Shown: positions 14,219 through 22,456, counted from the stretch's first letter. The stretch is 22,456 nt of DNA from an uncultured Clostridia bacterium (GCA_937895465.1 CALAYY010000117.1:1-22456); one strand, 5' to 3'. The notes: a model not told the origin generated them from the sequence alone. Translations and numbers: made by a program.

Positions 14219-15790
14219 ATGCCCGAATCAAACAAAAGAAAATGGCTTAAAAATGCAGTATTCTATCAAGTATATCCTACAAGTTTTTATGACAGCAATA
14301 ATGACGGTATCGGAGATATATGCGGTATTACTCAAAAACTAAATTACATAGAAGGTCTTGGCTGTAACGGAATATGGATAAATGCTTGTTTTGAATCTGC
14401 TTTTCGTGATGGTGGATATGATGTAATTGATTATTACAAGGTTGATCATAGACTTGGAAGTAACAATGATTTGGCAGAGCTTTTTAAAAATGCTCATAAA
14501 AAGGGTATAAAGGTAATATTGGATTTGGTTGCAGGACATACATCTGACCAATGTAATTGGTTTAATCAATCATCAAAATTAGAAAAAAATGAATATTCAG
14601 ATTACTATATATGGACAGATAATGTTTGGGACAATGAGTCTGAATATAAAATGATAAATGGCGTAACAGAGCGTAACGGAAATTACATAATAAACTTTTT
14701 TGCTTTTCAACCAGCTTTAAATTATGGTTTTGCTAACCCTACAAAACCGTGGCAAAAACATTATACAGATAAAAGTTTTGAAAAAATACATAATCAAATG
14801 ATTGATATAATTGAATTTTGGTTAAGTATGGGGGCTGATGGTTTTAGAGTGGATATGGCAAGTTCACTTATAAAAGGAGATATTACTGGTGAGGCAAATG
14901 CATGGCTTTGGAATAAACTTCTAACACAGGTAAGAAAGAAGTATCCCGATGCTATATTCATCTCAGAATGGTCTTATCCTTCTACTGCTGTAACCAAAGC
15001 AGGATTTGATATCGATTTTATGATTCATATCAGAGGGGATGGATATAACAGCCTATTTAGGTATGAAAATGATGTCAAGGCATATGGGCCATATGACGGA
15101 CAAAGTTATTTTAGAAAAAATAGTAGCACTTCTTTTAAAATTTTTGCTGATGAATATTTGAGCTTTTTAGGGGAATTGAATGAAACAGGTTATATCAGCA
15201 TACCGTCAGGAAATCATGATTTGAGTAGGATTAGTATCAATAGAACGGATGAAGAAATAATTACAGCACTTGCTTTTGTCTTAACAATAAAATCAGTTCC
15301 TTTTATTTATTATGGAGATGAAATAGGTATGCGTTATATTAAAGGATTGTCTAAAGACGGCGGATATGACAGGACAGGAAGTCGCACACCTATGCAATGG
15401 AATAATCAGAAGAATAAAGGCTTTTCTATTGCTGATGCAACTTACCTTCCCGTACATTTTGATGAGAGATATACTGTTGAAAATCAAAACAATTTAAGTA
15501 ACAGTATATTATCTTATTGCAAAGAATTAATAAAATTAAGAAAGACGCATTCTGCATTATCAGCAGACAGCACGATAAAATTTGTTTCTGGCTATGAGGA
15601 TGATATCTTAATTTATTCAAGAAAAAGTTCTGATGAAGAAGTAATGATATTTTTGAATTGTAAAGGCATAAAAAAATCAATTGCGCATAAAAATAAAAAT
15701 TTCAGTGTTTTAAGTAGTCTTAACGCAAAAGTTGACAATCAAACAATAGAATTTAATAATGCTGGCTATATTATTGTTAGTTTAGGGTAG
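14219..15790 (+). CDS. GH13 alpha-glucosidase / alpha-amylase family enzyme
   Basis: A 523-residue cytoplasmic GH13 enzyme. The order of motifs is VFYQVYPTSFYDSNNDGIGD (calcium loop), region I DLVAGHTS (Asp102, His107), QPALN before region II, region II GFRVDMASS with nucleophile Asp212, region III ISEW with acid/base Glu250, and region IV GNHD with stabiliser Asp334. All three catalytic acids are kept. The length and the DGIGD loop fit the oligo-1,6-glucosidase/alpha-glucosidase branch, but QPALN and the Gly106 in region I differ from its QPDLN/VNH, so specificity is open. A beta domain ends the protein. It starts 42 nt after lacI with AAAGGA at a distance of about 11 nt, so it is probably cotranscribed with lacI. 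Confidence 0.88.
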   Translation: MPESNKRKWLKNAVFYQVYPTSFYDSNNDGIGDICGITQKLNYIEGLGCNGIWINACFESAFRDGGYDVIDYYKVDHRLGSNNDLAELFKNAHKKGIKVILDLVAGHTSDQCNWFNQSSKLEKNEYSDYYIWTDNVWDNESEYKMINGVTERNGNYIINFFAFQPALNYGFANPTKPWQKHYTDKSFEKIHNQMIDIIEFWLSMGADGFRVDMASSLIKGDITGEANAWLWNKLLTQVRKKYPDAIFISEWSYPSTAVTKAGFDIDFMIHIRGDGYNSLFRYENDVKAYGPYDGQSYFRKNSSTSFKIFADEYLSFLGELNETGYISIPSGNHDLSRISINRTDEEIITALAFVLTIKSVPFIYYGDEIGMRYIKGLSKDGGYDRTGSRTPMQWNNQKNKGFSIADATYLPVHFDERYTVENQNNLSNSILSYCKELIKLRKTHSALSADSTIKFVSGYEDDILIYSRKSSDEEVMIFLNCKGIKKSIAHKNKNFSVLSSLNAKVDNQTIEFNNAGYIIVSLG

Positions 15791-15830
15791 TACATAATAG
15801 CAAATTAAAGAAATAATTTAATCAAAAAAA

Positions 15831-15846
15831 ATGTAACCGATTACAT
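15831..15846 (+). promoter_or_regulatory. Third LacI-type operator, before the transporter genes
   Basis: atgtaaccgattacat differs from the two perfect sites by a single base (C for T at 15837) and lies 13 nt before the permease start at 15860, next to its GGGGAG ribosome site. I cannot see a convincing promoter immediately upstream, so it may act as a roadblock or belong to a weak promoter. Confidence 0.8.
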
Positions 15847-15859
15847 CTGGGGAGAAATT

Positions 15860-16738
15860 ATGAAAAAAGAAAAAACAATCAATATGAAAAACCGGAATAT
15901 TCAAAAAGTTAAAGGTATTATGTTATTTTTCTTTATTATATTTTCAGTATATTCTTTTACTCTTGTTTTTCCAATTTTATGGATAATATATAACTCATTT
16001 AAAACAGCACCTGAATTTTTAATGAGTGGGAATCCTTGGGCATTGCCGCAAAGGTTTATGTTTTCAAACTACTTAGATGTGTTTGTTTTGTCAGAATTTA
16101 ATCTAGGTGAAATGTTTTTTAACAGTATTACCTTGGTTATAGGACAAACTTTCGCAGGTCTTCTTGTTAGTTGTTGTACAGCTTATGCAGTAGCAAAATA
16201 CAAATTTATGGGCAGAAACACAATATATTTTATAGCAGTTACAATAATGTTTATACCTACAACAGGCTCATTGGCTATAACCTATAAACTAATGATTGAC
16301 TTTAAACTTTATGACACTTATCTTGGCATGATAATTATGTCAGCAGGTGGCTTTGGTTTTAGCTTTTTCTTATTATATGGATTTTTTAAGAATATCTCTT
16401 GGAGTTATGCAGAGGCAGCTTTTATTGATAGTGCAGGGCATTGGACTGTGTTTTTAAGAATAATGCTACCTCAAGCAAAACCTGCTATCGTTGCTTTGGC
16501 TATCATATCAGGAATTGGTGTTTGGAATAACTTTTCTAGTCAATTTGTCTTTTATAAGACCCATCCTACGGTGGCGGTTGGGTTAAAAAGATTAAGCGAC
16601 TATATAGTTTCATATGGAGCTGATTATCCAAGATATTTTGCAGCAATTGTAATGTCTTGCTTGCCTGTTGTTATTATTTATGCATCATGTCAAAAAATGA
16701 TAATTAAAAATACTGTAGCAGGTGGCTTAAAGGGATAG
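15860..16738 (+). CDS. Carbohydrate ABC transporter permease, MalG type
   Basis: A 292-residue inner permease subunit with about six membrane helices. The first helix is IMLFFFIIFSVYSFTLVFPI, followed by LWIIYNSFKTAPEFL, the hallmark opening of MalG-type subunits. The cytoplasmic EAA loop that docks the ATPase is YAEAAFIDSAGHWTVFLRIM followed by LP, keeping EAA and LP with Ser in place of the usual Gly. It would form the channel with the MalF-type subunit at 18377. No ATPase gene is seen, so a shared MsmK-like ATPase elsewhere is likely, as is common in Bacillota. It is preceded by the operator at 15831 and GGGGAG. Confidence 0.9.
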   Translation: MKKEKTINMKNRNIQKVKGIMLFFFIIFSVYSFTLVFPILWIIYNSFKTAPEFLMSGNPWALPQRFMFSNYLDVFVLSEFNLGEMFFNSITLVIGQTFAGLLVSCCTAYAVAKYKFMGRNTIYFIAVTIMFIPTTGSLAITYKLMIDFKLYDTYLGMIIMSAGGFGFSFFLLYGFFKNISWSYAEAAFIDSAGHWTVFLRIMLPQAKPAIVALAIISGIGVWNNFSSQFVFYKTHPTVAVGLKRLSDYIVSYGADYPRYFAAIVMSCLPVVIIYASCQKMIIKNTVAGGLKG

Positions 16739-16754
16739 AAAAAGTTTGTATTAA

Positions 16755-16788
16755 CAAAAGAAAAAAGTTTACAAAAGAAAAAAGTTTA
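16755..16788 (+). repeat. 17-bp perfect tandem duplication
   Basis: caaaagaaaaaagttta occurs twice head to tail, at 16755-16771 and 16772-16788, in the 117-nt gap between the MalG-type gene and the binding-protein gene. The gap is purine-rich and otherwise empty. No promoter or terminator is clear. Confidence 0.8.
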
Positions 16789-16855
16789 ATACACTAAAGA
16801 AAAGAATTAAGAAAACTTTAAGATAAGAAAAAAAATTAAATAATTGGAGGAAAAG

Positions 16856-18352
16856 ATGAGAAGATTTATGAAGGTTTTATCCTTGGTAACCTTATCAATT
16901 ATGGTGATTTTCAGTAGTTTTGCTTTTGTAGCATGTGATGGAAACAAAGGAGCAAAAAAAGGCGAAATTTATATTATGTACTTTGAAGGAGGCTTTGGCA
17001 GCGAATGGCTTATAAACGCAACTGAACGATTTAGTGCTAAGAATCCTGAAGTTACATTTAGGCTTGAGAAAGATGCGGATTTGTCTCAAAATGCGCCTAT
17101 GCTTTTACAAGCAGGTGAAAATCTGCCAGACATCATAATGTCGCAGGACTTTAATTGGATGGAAAATGTTCAAAACGGCGATATTGCAGATTTGGATGAC
17201 ATTTATAATAGAAAAGTTGCAGAGATTGATGGACAGGATGTTCTTTTAAAAGATTATATATCAGATGAATACAAGAGCTATCCTTGGACTCCAGCAATTC
17301 CAGGTTTACCTACTAAACATGCTTGGATTATTCCATGGTCTGCAAACACAGTATCATTAGCATATAATGATGACTTATTAAAAAAGACCCAAAAATCTGA
17401 TGGTGGTTATTGGACTGCACCGCCTACAACAACTAATGAGCTCAAAAATCTTGTTAATGATATTAATACAACATCAGCAAGCGGCGGTTATAACAGTAAG
17501 CAAGTTAAGCCTTTTATATGGCCTGGTAGTGCTGTTAATTGGCTGACGTTTTTACAGTCAACTTGGTGGGCACAATATCAAGGAATAGCTGATGACTATC
17601 CCCAAGGTGAAGGAAATTGGTATAGTTTTTGGGAATTCGAATCTCCGGATGTTTTTTTGCAACAAGGTCTAATCAAATCCTATGATATGCTTAGAGATTT
17701 ATTTATAGATAAACAAGCCCAAAAATGGTCTAATGTTCCTGAAGGTATAGGTGCATTGAAGACTACCGAAGCGGAAATAGAATTTGTTAAGGGTGAAAGC
17801 GTTATGATGCCTGTTGGCTCTTGGTTAGAAAAGGAAATGGATAATTATCTTGATGCTAGTTATGCCTATCCTAATATGAGAGAGAATTTGAGAATGATGC
17901 TGCTTCCCAATATAGAAGGGGCACGTTCAACAAATATTAACAATGCTCAAGTAGGGGACTTTATGTGTGTTCCAGAAAAAGCTGTTAACAAAGATTTGGC
18001 AAAAGAATTTTTATATTTTATTTCACAAGAACAAGAAATGTTAGAGTTTACCAAATCAACTGGAATGATGAGACCGTTTAAATATAATCCGGTTGAGCAA
18101 TTGCCTGATCATGAATGGTCTGTCTTTCAATTAGATACTATTAATATGTACCTTAATAATACTAATTTTTATCAGTATTCTAAAAATGAAAGTCCGTTTT
18201 TTATTTTTAAAAAGCTTACACCGTATTATCCTACAATATCAACCCCTATAGGTGGATTATTAGCAAGTGACGGCCAAACTGTAGCACAAGGAATTTACAC
18301 CTCTGTTAACCAATTATGGGATCAGTGGAAAACTGAATTGGGCATGGTATAG
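16856..18352 (+). CDS. Extracellular solute-binding lipoprotein of a sugar ABC transporter
   Basis: A 498-residue lipoprotein. The signal peptide MRRFMKVLSLVTLSIMVIFS runs to the lipobox FVAC, with lipidated Cys27. The mature part looks like a family 1 sugar-binding protein: EIYIMYFEGGFGSEWLINAT followed by FSAKNPEVTF, LPDIIMSQDFNWMENVQ, VMMPVGSWLEKEM and VNKDLAKEFLYF. Many aromatic residues in the middle (WLTFLQSTWWAQY) suit stacking on sugar rings. It should capture an oligosaccharide outside the membrane and pass it to the two permeases flanking it. ATG 16856 follows GGAGG by 5 nt; an in-frame TTG 16844 lacks a site. The order MalG, binding protein, MalF is unusual. Confidence 0.92.
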   Translation: MRRFMKVLSLVTLSIMVIFSSFAFVACDGNKGAKKGEIYIMYFEGGFGSEWLINATERFSAKNPEVTFRLEKDADLSQNAPMLLQAGENLPDIIMSQDFNWMENVQNGDIADLDDIYNRKVAEIDGQDVLLKDYISDEYKSYPWTPAIPGLPTKHAWIIPWSANTVSLAYNDDLLKKTQKSDGGYWTAPPTTTNELKNLVNDINTTSASGGYNSKQVKPFIWPGSAVNWLTFLQSTWWAQYQGIADDYPQGEGNWYSFWEFESPDVFLQQGLIKSYDMLRDLFIDKQAQKWSNVPEGIGALKTTEAEIEFVKGESVMMPVGSWLEKEMDNYLDASYAYPNMRENLRMMLLPNIEGARSTNINNAQVGDFMCVPEKAVNKDLAKEFLYFISQEQEMLEFTKSTGMMRPFKYNPVEQLPDHEWSVFQLDTINMYLNNTNFYQYSKNESPFFIFKKLTPYYPTISTPIGGLLASDGQTVAQGIYTSVNQLWDQWKTELGMV

Positions 18353-18376
18353 GTCAACTAATCTTAGGAGTTTTTT

Positions 18377-19036
18377 ATGATTAATACACAAAAGGGATCA
18401 ATTAGTGCTTTTCAAGATAAGAGAGTAAGATTTTATCAAAAAAGAAATTTCAAAAAGAATGTATTCATTTTTACACTCTTGGTATGGCCTATACTTCATT
18501 TTACAGTTTTTTGGGTCTATGTTAATGGTCGTACATTTCTTTTGATGTTTCAGGCTTTTGATAGATACGGCACTATAACAGGCAAACCTATGAGCTACTA
18601 TTTTGTAGGTTTTGACAAGTTCATAACGATTATCAAATATTTCTTTGCATCACCTGAAAACGGTGGAGATATTGTGCTTAGAAGGGCTATGTGGAATTCA
18701 TTAAGCGCATTGCCTCTTAATGTATGCATAATTTTGCCAATAGCATATATATCTGCTTTTGTATTGTTTAAAAAAATAAAGGGAGCTTCATTTTTTAGAG
18801 TTGTATTTTATTTGCCTTCTATGATATCTATTGTTGTTCTTACAATGCAATATAAGTACATGTTTGATAATAGGTTCGGCCCGTTGTATATGCTTATAAA
18901 AGCAGTTTTTGGATATGCACCTGATAGCTATTTTGGTGTAGTTGCGCATTCAGATACCATCTGGCCCCTTATCTATACTTATTGTGTTTGGGCTGGTCTT
19001 GGGACCTCCCGAGGTGTTAGAATACGGCAAGCTTGA
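18377..19036 (+). pseudogene. MalF-type sugar ABC permease, N-terminal part before an internal deletion
   Basis: From ATG 18377 with TAGGAG upstream, the frame encodes the first helices of a MalF/UgpA-type permease: VFIFTLLVWPILHFTVFWVY, NSLSALPLNVCIILPIAYIS, FFRVVFYLPSMISIVVLTMQ and PLIYTYCVWAGLG. After WAGLGT near 19001 it runs out of frame and stops at TGA 19034-19036. About a dozen residues that normally follow (a hydrophobic stretch ending in IP) are missing, and the remaining gene continues in another frame. A loss of about 35 bp (a length of 3n+2) explains both facts. Without the rest the subunit cannot dock the ATPase, so the transporter may be dead unless another MalF partner exists. 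Confidence 0.8.
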
Positions 19037-19358
19037 CGGAATAGGTTTTTGGCGAGAATGCTTTCAAGTTGTTTTGCCGCTTACTTGGCCTACAATTTCA
19101 ACTCTAATTGTTTTGGGTACTATGAGTGTATTTGGATTTACAATGCAACCATATTTGCTAGCAGGAGCAGGAGGAGGTTATCAGGGTCAAACAATGACAA
19201 TATCATTATACATCTTTACTATAATAACTCACAGCTACTCGCAGCAATTAGCAACTCAGGCTGCGACCATAGGTACTGTATTCAGTGTTTTAGGAATTCC
19301 TTTTGTTTTTCTAATCAAACATTTGACAGAAAAACCTTGGAAAGATGTTGAATTTTAA
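18942..19358 (+). pseudogene. MalF-type sugar ABC permease, C-terminal part
   Basis: The useful reading begins at about 19003 with PPEVLEYGKLDGIGFWREC and then FQVVLPL, the EAA-loop equivalent (E-Y-G, Gly four residues on, then LP), and ends with the last helices (ISTLIVLGTMSVFGFTMQPY, AATIGTVFSVLGIPFVFLI) and KPWKDVEF. The frame is open upstream to 18942, but that part is only a shadow of the N-terminal frame. The two parts together make one permease lacking about 12 residues at the junction. Confidence 0.8.
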
Positions 19359-19377
19359 ATTGAATGGGGTGAAAAAT

Positions 19378-22206
19378 ATGAAAAAAATAGAAATAAAAAA
19401 ATTAAGTATAACAAAATTGGCAACTATAGCTATTATTATGCTGACTTTTATAATGGGTATGATTAATACACCTATTATCAAAGATATAAAAGCTGCGACC
19501 ATAAAAGGTGAAAGCCAAGTAGAGAAGTTTGATTCAGATACTGTTGGAGAAGGCTGGCAAATCAAGGGTGATGCCGCCATGTCAGACGGCAAATACAGGT
19601 TTAGAATAAATGCTCCTAACGAATGGCAGCCGGCTGTCAAACCCCATATGTACAGTATCGAGGATTCTGCAGATGTGAAAGGTTTTTATGTAGAATATGA
19701 TTTTGAATATATTGGCGGAAGCGGATGGCTTGGAACATTTTTTGGGACAATGGCGAAAAATGCGGCATTTTATGACGCCGGCATAATGCTTATGATGGAT
19801 AAAAACGGTACAACAAGCGTTTGGAAAGGCAGCGGAGGTAAATTAACAGAGGATGCTAATTTCAAATTTAGCGCAATGCAGCCTTTACAAGGTTCGATTT
19901 ATACATACAGAATAGAGGGTACCAGAATAACATCTGGTGTAGATGAAGGTAAATATAACCTAAAGTTTCTATCAGGACTTAAAGGAAATGCTCTGACGGA
20001 AAACAAAAATGTGTCACAAGCTTATGCGGTTGAAGCTGTTGTAGCATCTGGACATTTTGGATTTGCGTCAATGGGCAGTTTGCTTGCTGAAATCAGCAGA
20101 TTTGATTATGAACTTATTAACACTTCAGATGAGGTTATTCAAGAGTTTAAAGAAAATTTTTCAGGACCTCGTAGCAAAATCTGCTATCCCAGTGATCCCA
20201 CGACATTAAATGATAGTGATTGGTATTTAACTCATGCAACTGCAAAAGCCCCCGAATCCAGCTATTATTTAGGCATTATGAAAGAATTGAAGTTTGAAGA
20301 TTCTAAAGACGGAAGAGTGGTAAGCTCTGTCCCTATGTCCATAGACTCACGTATAGATAAAAAGTTTGAAATAAAACATGATTTATATTATGAAAGCATA
20401 GCTCAAGATGCCTATTTTGGACTGGGACTCGGACTTAATTCCATTGATAACGCTATTGATTCAAAAAATTTAATTTATATGACAACCATAGCGGATGCGA
20501 TTAATATGGGGGTCATTAAAAACGGTCAAAAATCTCAGAATACCCCTATTGCGCTTACTGTTCCAAAGGATGGAAACTCTGTTGAAATAAAATATACAGG
20601 CTATTATAATAGTAAAACCAAGAAAACTGATGTAGATGCTTTTATTGGCGGAGTCAAAGCAGCAACATTTTCTGATATCAATTTTGTCGGATATTATGCA
20701 ATAGGTGCAATAGGAACCGACATAGCAAAAGTTAATTTGCTTATAGACAATCTTACAATTACTCAAGATACATACGCTGTAAAAGATAGATATGAGACTA
20801 TAGATTTCTTAGGCACAGAAGTGCGTAAAGCAGGTAATGAAACTCTTGAAGCTGCTTGGTACAACCAAAACAAATGGACCAAAAGCGGAGTAGGTGTTAA
20901 CGGACCTAGAAGAATTGGTGCAACAAACTATAATTACCTAGAATTTAAAGCTCCTGCTAATACAGTATCAAGTACTGGTAATATGTTCGGACCGTCAGAA
21001 CCCTACGGTGATTATGTTTTCAGATATACACTTCAAGTAAAAGATGCCGAGTCATCTTGGATAGGGATATCGTTTGCAAAACCTGATATGACAAGCCAGG
21101 CATCAGCTTCACCGTTAATCACATTTGAAAGCAATGGAAATGGAATGTTGGTAAAAGGTATGAATGGTTTACAGACTGCTTCAGGACAAACTTCTTTCCA
21201 AGATACATCGACTACATTCTTTGATATTTCAAAGAGCTTTGATGTAATGCTAATTTGTCAAAACAATACAGTAAACTTATATTATTCTCAAGTTGGTACC
21301 AACGCATCATATGAACCTAAGATAACATTTGTTAATGTAAATACATATGGTCTTATTGGTTTGACTGCTGACTTGGCAGGAGGGCATGAATACATCGTAA
21401 AAGCTATGAATATAACCAACATTGATGACTATTATGAGCCTAATGATGAGACTATAAAAGCTGCCAATGTTTCAAATTTAGAATTAAATGACAGAGCAAA
21501 TATTGCTTTTGAAAATGATTTTATAAACAATACAAGATGGAAAATTAACGGTAAAAACATCAAAATCAATAACAATGCATTAAAATTTGATAATACGAGT
21601 AAATCTGCATTTTTTACAACAATAGGCCAATTTTCTAATTATCAGCTTAACTTTGATTTGGTTGAAAAAAGCCAGTCTTCCGATGTAATTATCAGCTTTG
21701 GGAAAAATGCTAACAATCCTGGCGGACATAAAATTATCTTTAAAGCAGGAACGTCCAATATAGAACTTGTAGGCATGCAAACGAGCAACGGTCAAACAAC
21801 AGCTCAATTACCTGTTAACATTTTTGAAATAAATGAAACGGCAAATATTAAGATTGTTGTTATGGGTAAAAATGTTAAGTTGTTTGTTAAGAAAAATTCA
21901 GAACCAATATCTGTTTTAAGTACAGCTGTTATGACTATAAATATCTTTGAATCATCTCTTTATGAGCCTGGTATGATTGCTTTTTCTACAGGAGATAACG
22001 GCAATATGACTATTGATAATATTAGGGTTTTGAGCCTTAATTACAATATTGATATGATAACCGAGCATAAGGATGGCAGCAACAAACCTGAATTGACTGA
22101 TTTATCAATAAAAAGTGCTAAGAAAGGTTGTAACAGCAAAAATGCTGTCAATTCTATATTAGCATTATGTGCTTTTGCCTTTTTATTAATGCCTAAGCAA
22201 AAATAA
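19378..22206 (+). CDS. Large secreted protein with four beta-sandwich-like repeats and a C-terminal sorting-like tail
   Basis: A 942-residue protein. A lysine-rich N-terminus and hydrophobic stretch (LATIAIIMLTFIMGMI) form a signal peptide, cleaved perhaps after IKAA near residue 42. Four segments of roughly 200 residues follow, beginning near residues 47 (VEKFDSDTVGEGW), 251 (EVIQEFKENFSG), 471 (ETIDFLGTEV) and 707 (ANIAFENDF). Each starts with an F-[DE]-x-D/F type strand and ends with an [IV]DN-[IL]-like strand, as in LamG or DUF1080-like jelly rolls. Repeats 3 and 4 share GM(N/Q)-x-x-(N)GQT(S/T). The end has KKGCNSK at about 914, a hydrophobic stretch and PKQK, like an anchoring signal. 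It likely binds glycans at the cell surface; no catalytic motif is visible. ATG 19378 follows GGGGTG. Confidence 0.75.
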   Translation: MKKIEIKKLSITKLATIAIIMLTFIMGMINTPIIKDIKAATIKGESQVEKFDSDTVGEGWQIKGDAAMSDGKYRFRINAPNEWQPAVKPHMYSIEDSADVKGFYVEYDFEYIGGSGWLGTFFGTMAKNAAFYDAGIMLMMDKNGTTSVWKGSGGKLTEDANFKFSAMQPLQGSIYTYRIEGTRITSGVDEGKYNLKFLSGLKGNALTENKNVSQAYAVEAVVASGHFGFASMGSLLAEISRFDYELINTSDEVIQEFKENFSGPRSKICYPSDPTTLNDSDWYLTHATAKAPESSYYLGIMKELKFEDSKDGRVVSSVPMSIDSRIDKKFEIKHDLYYESIAQDAYFGLGLGLNSIDNAIDSKNLIYMTTIADAINMGVIKNGQKSQNTPIALTVPKDGNSVEIKYTGYYNSKTKKTDVDAFIGGVKAATFSDINFVGYYAIGAIGTDIAKVNLLIDNLTITQDTYAVKDRYETIDFLGTEVRKAGNETLEAAWYNQNKWTKSGVGVNGPRRIGATNYNYLEFKAPANTVSSTGNMFGPSEPYGDYVFRYTLQVKDAESSWIGISFAKPDMTSQASASPLITFESNGNGMLVKGMNGLQTASGQTSFQDTSTTFFDISKSFDVMLICQNNTVNLYYSQVGTNASYEPKITFVNVNTYGLIGLTADLAGGHEYIVKAMNITNIDDYYEPNDETIKAANVSNLELNDRANIAFENDFINNTRWKINGKNIKINNNALKFDNTSKSAFFTTIGQFSNYQLNFDLVEKSQSSDVIISFGKNANNPGGHKIIFKAGTSNIELVGMQTSNGQTTAQLPVNIFEINETANIKIVVMGKNVKLFVKKNSEPISVLSTAVMTINIFESSLYEPGMIAFSTGDNGNMTIDNIRVLSLNYNIDMITEHKDGSNKPELTDLSIKSAKKGCNSKNAVNSILALCAFAFLLMPKQK

Positions 22207-22235
22207 TAAAAGATTAATTTAAGGAGGAAATTGAC

Positions 22236-22456
22236 GTGAAAAAATATTTCAAGTTGCTCTCATGTTTTGCACTTATTTTTGTTATGTTATTCTCGTTTAT
22301 TGCTTGTGACAATACAACTGAAGAAATTCCTGAAGACAAAGGACCAGGATTTAAAATAGAAAGAGAAAAATATTTCTATGGTGTAGGAGAAATGTTTAGT
22401 GGAACAGTTGATGCGGCGCAGACTTCAGAAATGACTATTAATCTTTCTTCTGCAAT
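22236..22456 (+). CDS. Start of a lipoprotein related to the GH-A hydrolase at 8614 (3' partial)
   Basis: GTG 22236 follows AAGGAGG 22221-22227 at 8 nt and opens a frame that runs off the window after about 73 residues. A signal peptide MKKYFKLLSCFALIFVMLFS ends in the lipobox FIAC (Cys24). After an acidic linker, residues 46-59 read YFYGVGEMFSGTVD, very close to FYFGICEIFEGAID at residues 7-20 of the cytoplasmic GH-A enzyme. It is thus probably an extracellular membrane-anchored glycosidase of the same type, acting on the glycan before import. The catalytic region is outside the window. Confidence 0.7.
   Translation, partial: MKKYFKLLSCFALIFVMLFSFIACDNTTEEIPEDKGPGFKIEREKYFYGVGEMFSGTVDAAQTSEMTINLSSA

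Noticed and set aside
14519..14560. GH13 region I with Gly in place of Asn (DLVAGHTS) and QPALN in place of QPDLN as signs of a dead enzyme
   Set aside because: All three catalytic acids are present, and I recall DLVPGHTS/QPALN-type variants in other Bacillota GH13 proteins, so it is a subfamily trait and not a lesion.
16755..16788. Tandem repeat as the start of a CRISPR array
   Set aside because: The units are directly adjacent without spacers, only 17 bp long and low in complexity.

Overview
The window is about 22.5 kb of very AT-rich DNA. Every gene I can support lies on the + strand. Purine-rich Shine-Dalgarno sites (GGAGG/AAGGAG), TTGACA/TATAAT-type promoters, LacI and MarR regulators, lipoproteins with FxAC lipoboxes and a sugar ABC transporter without its own ATPase all point to a low-GC Gram-positive bacterium. 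I read it as Bacillota, probably an uncultured gut-type member of Clostridia; the exact lineage cannot be fixed from the sequence.

Layout. (1) 1-1200: the tail of a truncated gene with a C-terminal helix-turn-helix (probably a transposase), then a lone DUF4375/DMP19-like gene with its own consensus promoter and a weak terminator. (2) 1235-4263: a small flavin/redox cluster led by a MarR regulator. A perfect 21-bp palindrome sits on the MarR promoter. It is followed by a pyridoxamine-phosphate-oxidase-like gene interrupted by one in-frame TGA, a flavin-reductase-like protein, a nitroreductase and a nucleoside hydrolase. (3) 4419-5444: a DMT/EamA membrane transporter with a histidine-rich tail. 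(4) 5445-6510: about 1 kb with no intact gene. It holds a clear fluoride (crcB) riboswitch with promoter and terminator but no fluoride-exporter gene behind it, then a frameshifted fragment of a sugar ABC permease and another gene scrap. (5) 6454 to the right edge: a large carbohydrate-utilisation locus.

The carbohydrate locus encodes a GH36-type alpha-galactosidase split by a one-base frameshift, a clan GH-A glycoside hydrolase, a divergent nucleoside-hydrolase-like protein, a second GH-A hydrolase, an FAD-dependent oxidoreductase, a LacI regulator, a GH13 alpha-glucosidase-like enzyme, a MalG-type permease, a solute-binding lipoprotein, a MalF-type permease damaged by an internal deletion, a 942-residue secreted four-domain protein with a possible C-terminal sorting tail, and the start of a lipoprotein that resembles the first GH-A enzyme. 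Three near-identical LacI-type operators (atgtaatcgattacat) lie before the GH36 gene, before lacI itself and before malG, so the locus looks like one local regulon. The likely logic is surface capture and trimming of a glycan, ABC import, then cytoplasmic breakdown by the GH36, GH-A, GH13, nucleoside-hydrolase-like and FAD enzymes.

A theme of the window is gene damage of several kinds: a nonsense codon, one-base frameshifts, an internal deletion, a truncated permease and an orphan riboswitch. This could be real decay, or partly assembly error. The different kinds of lesion favour at least some real decay.
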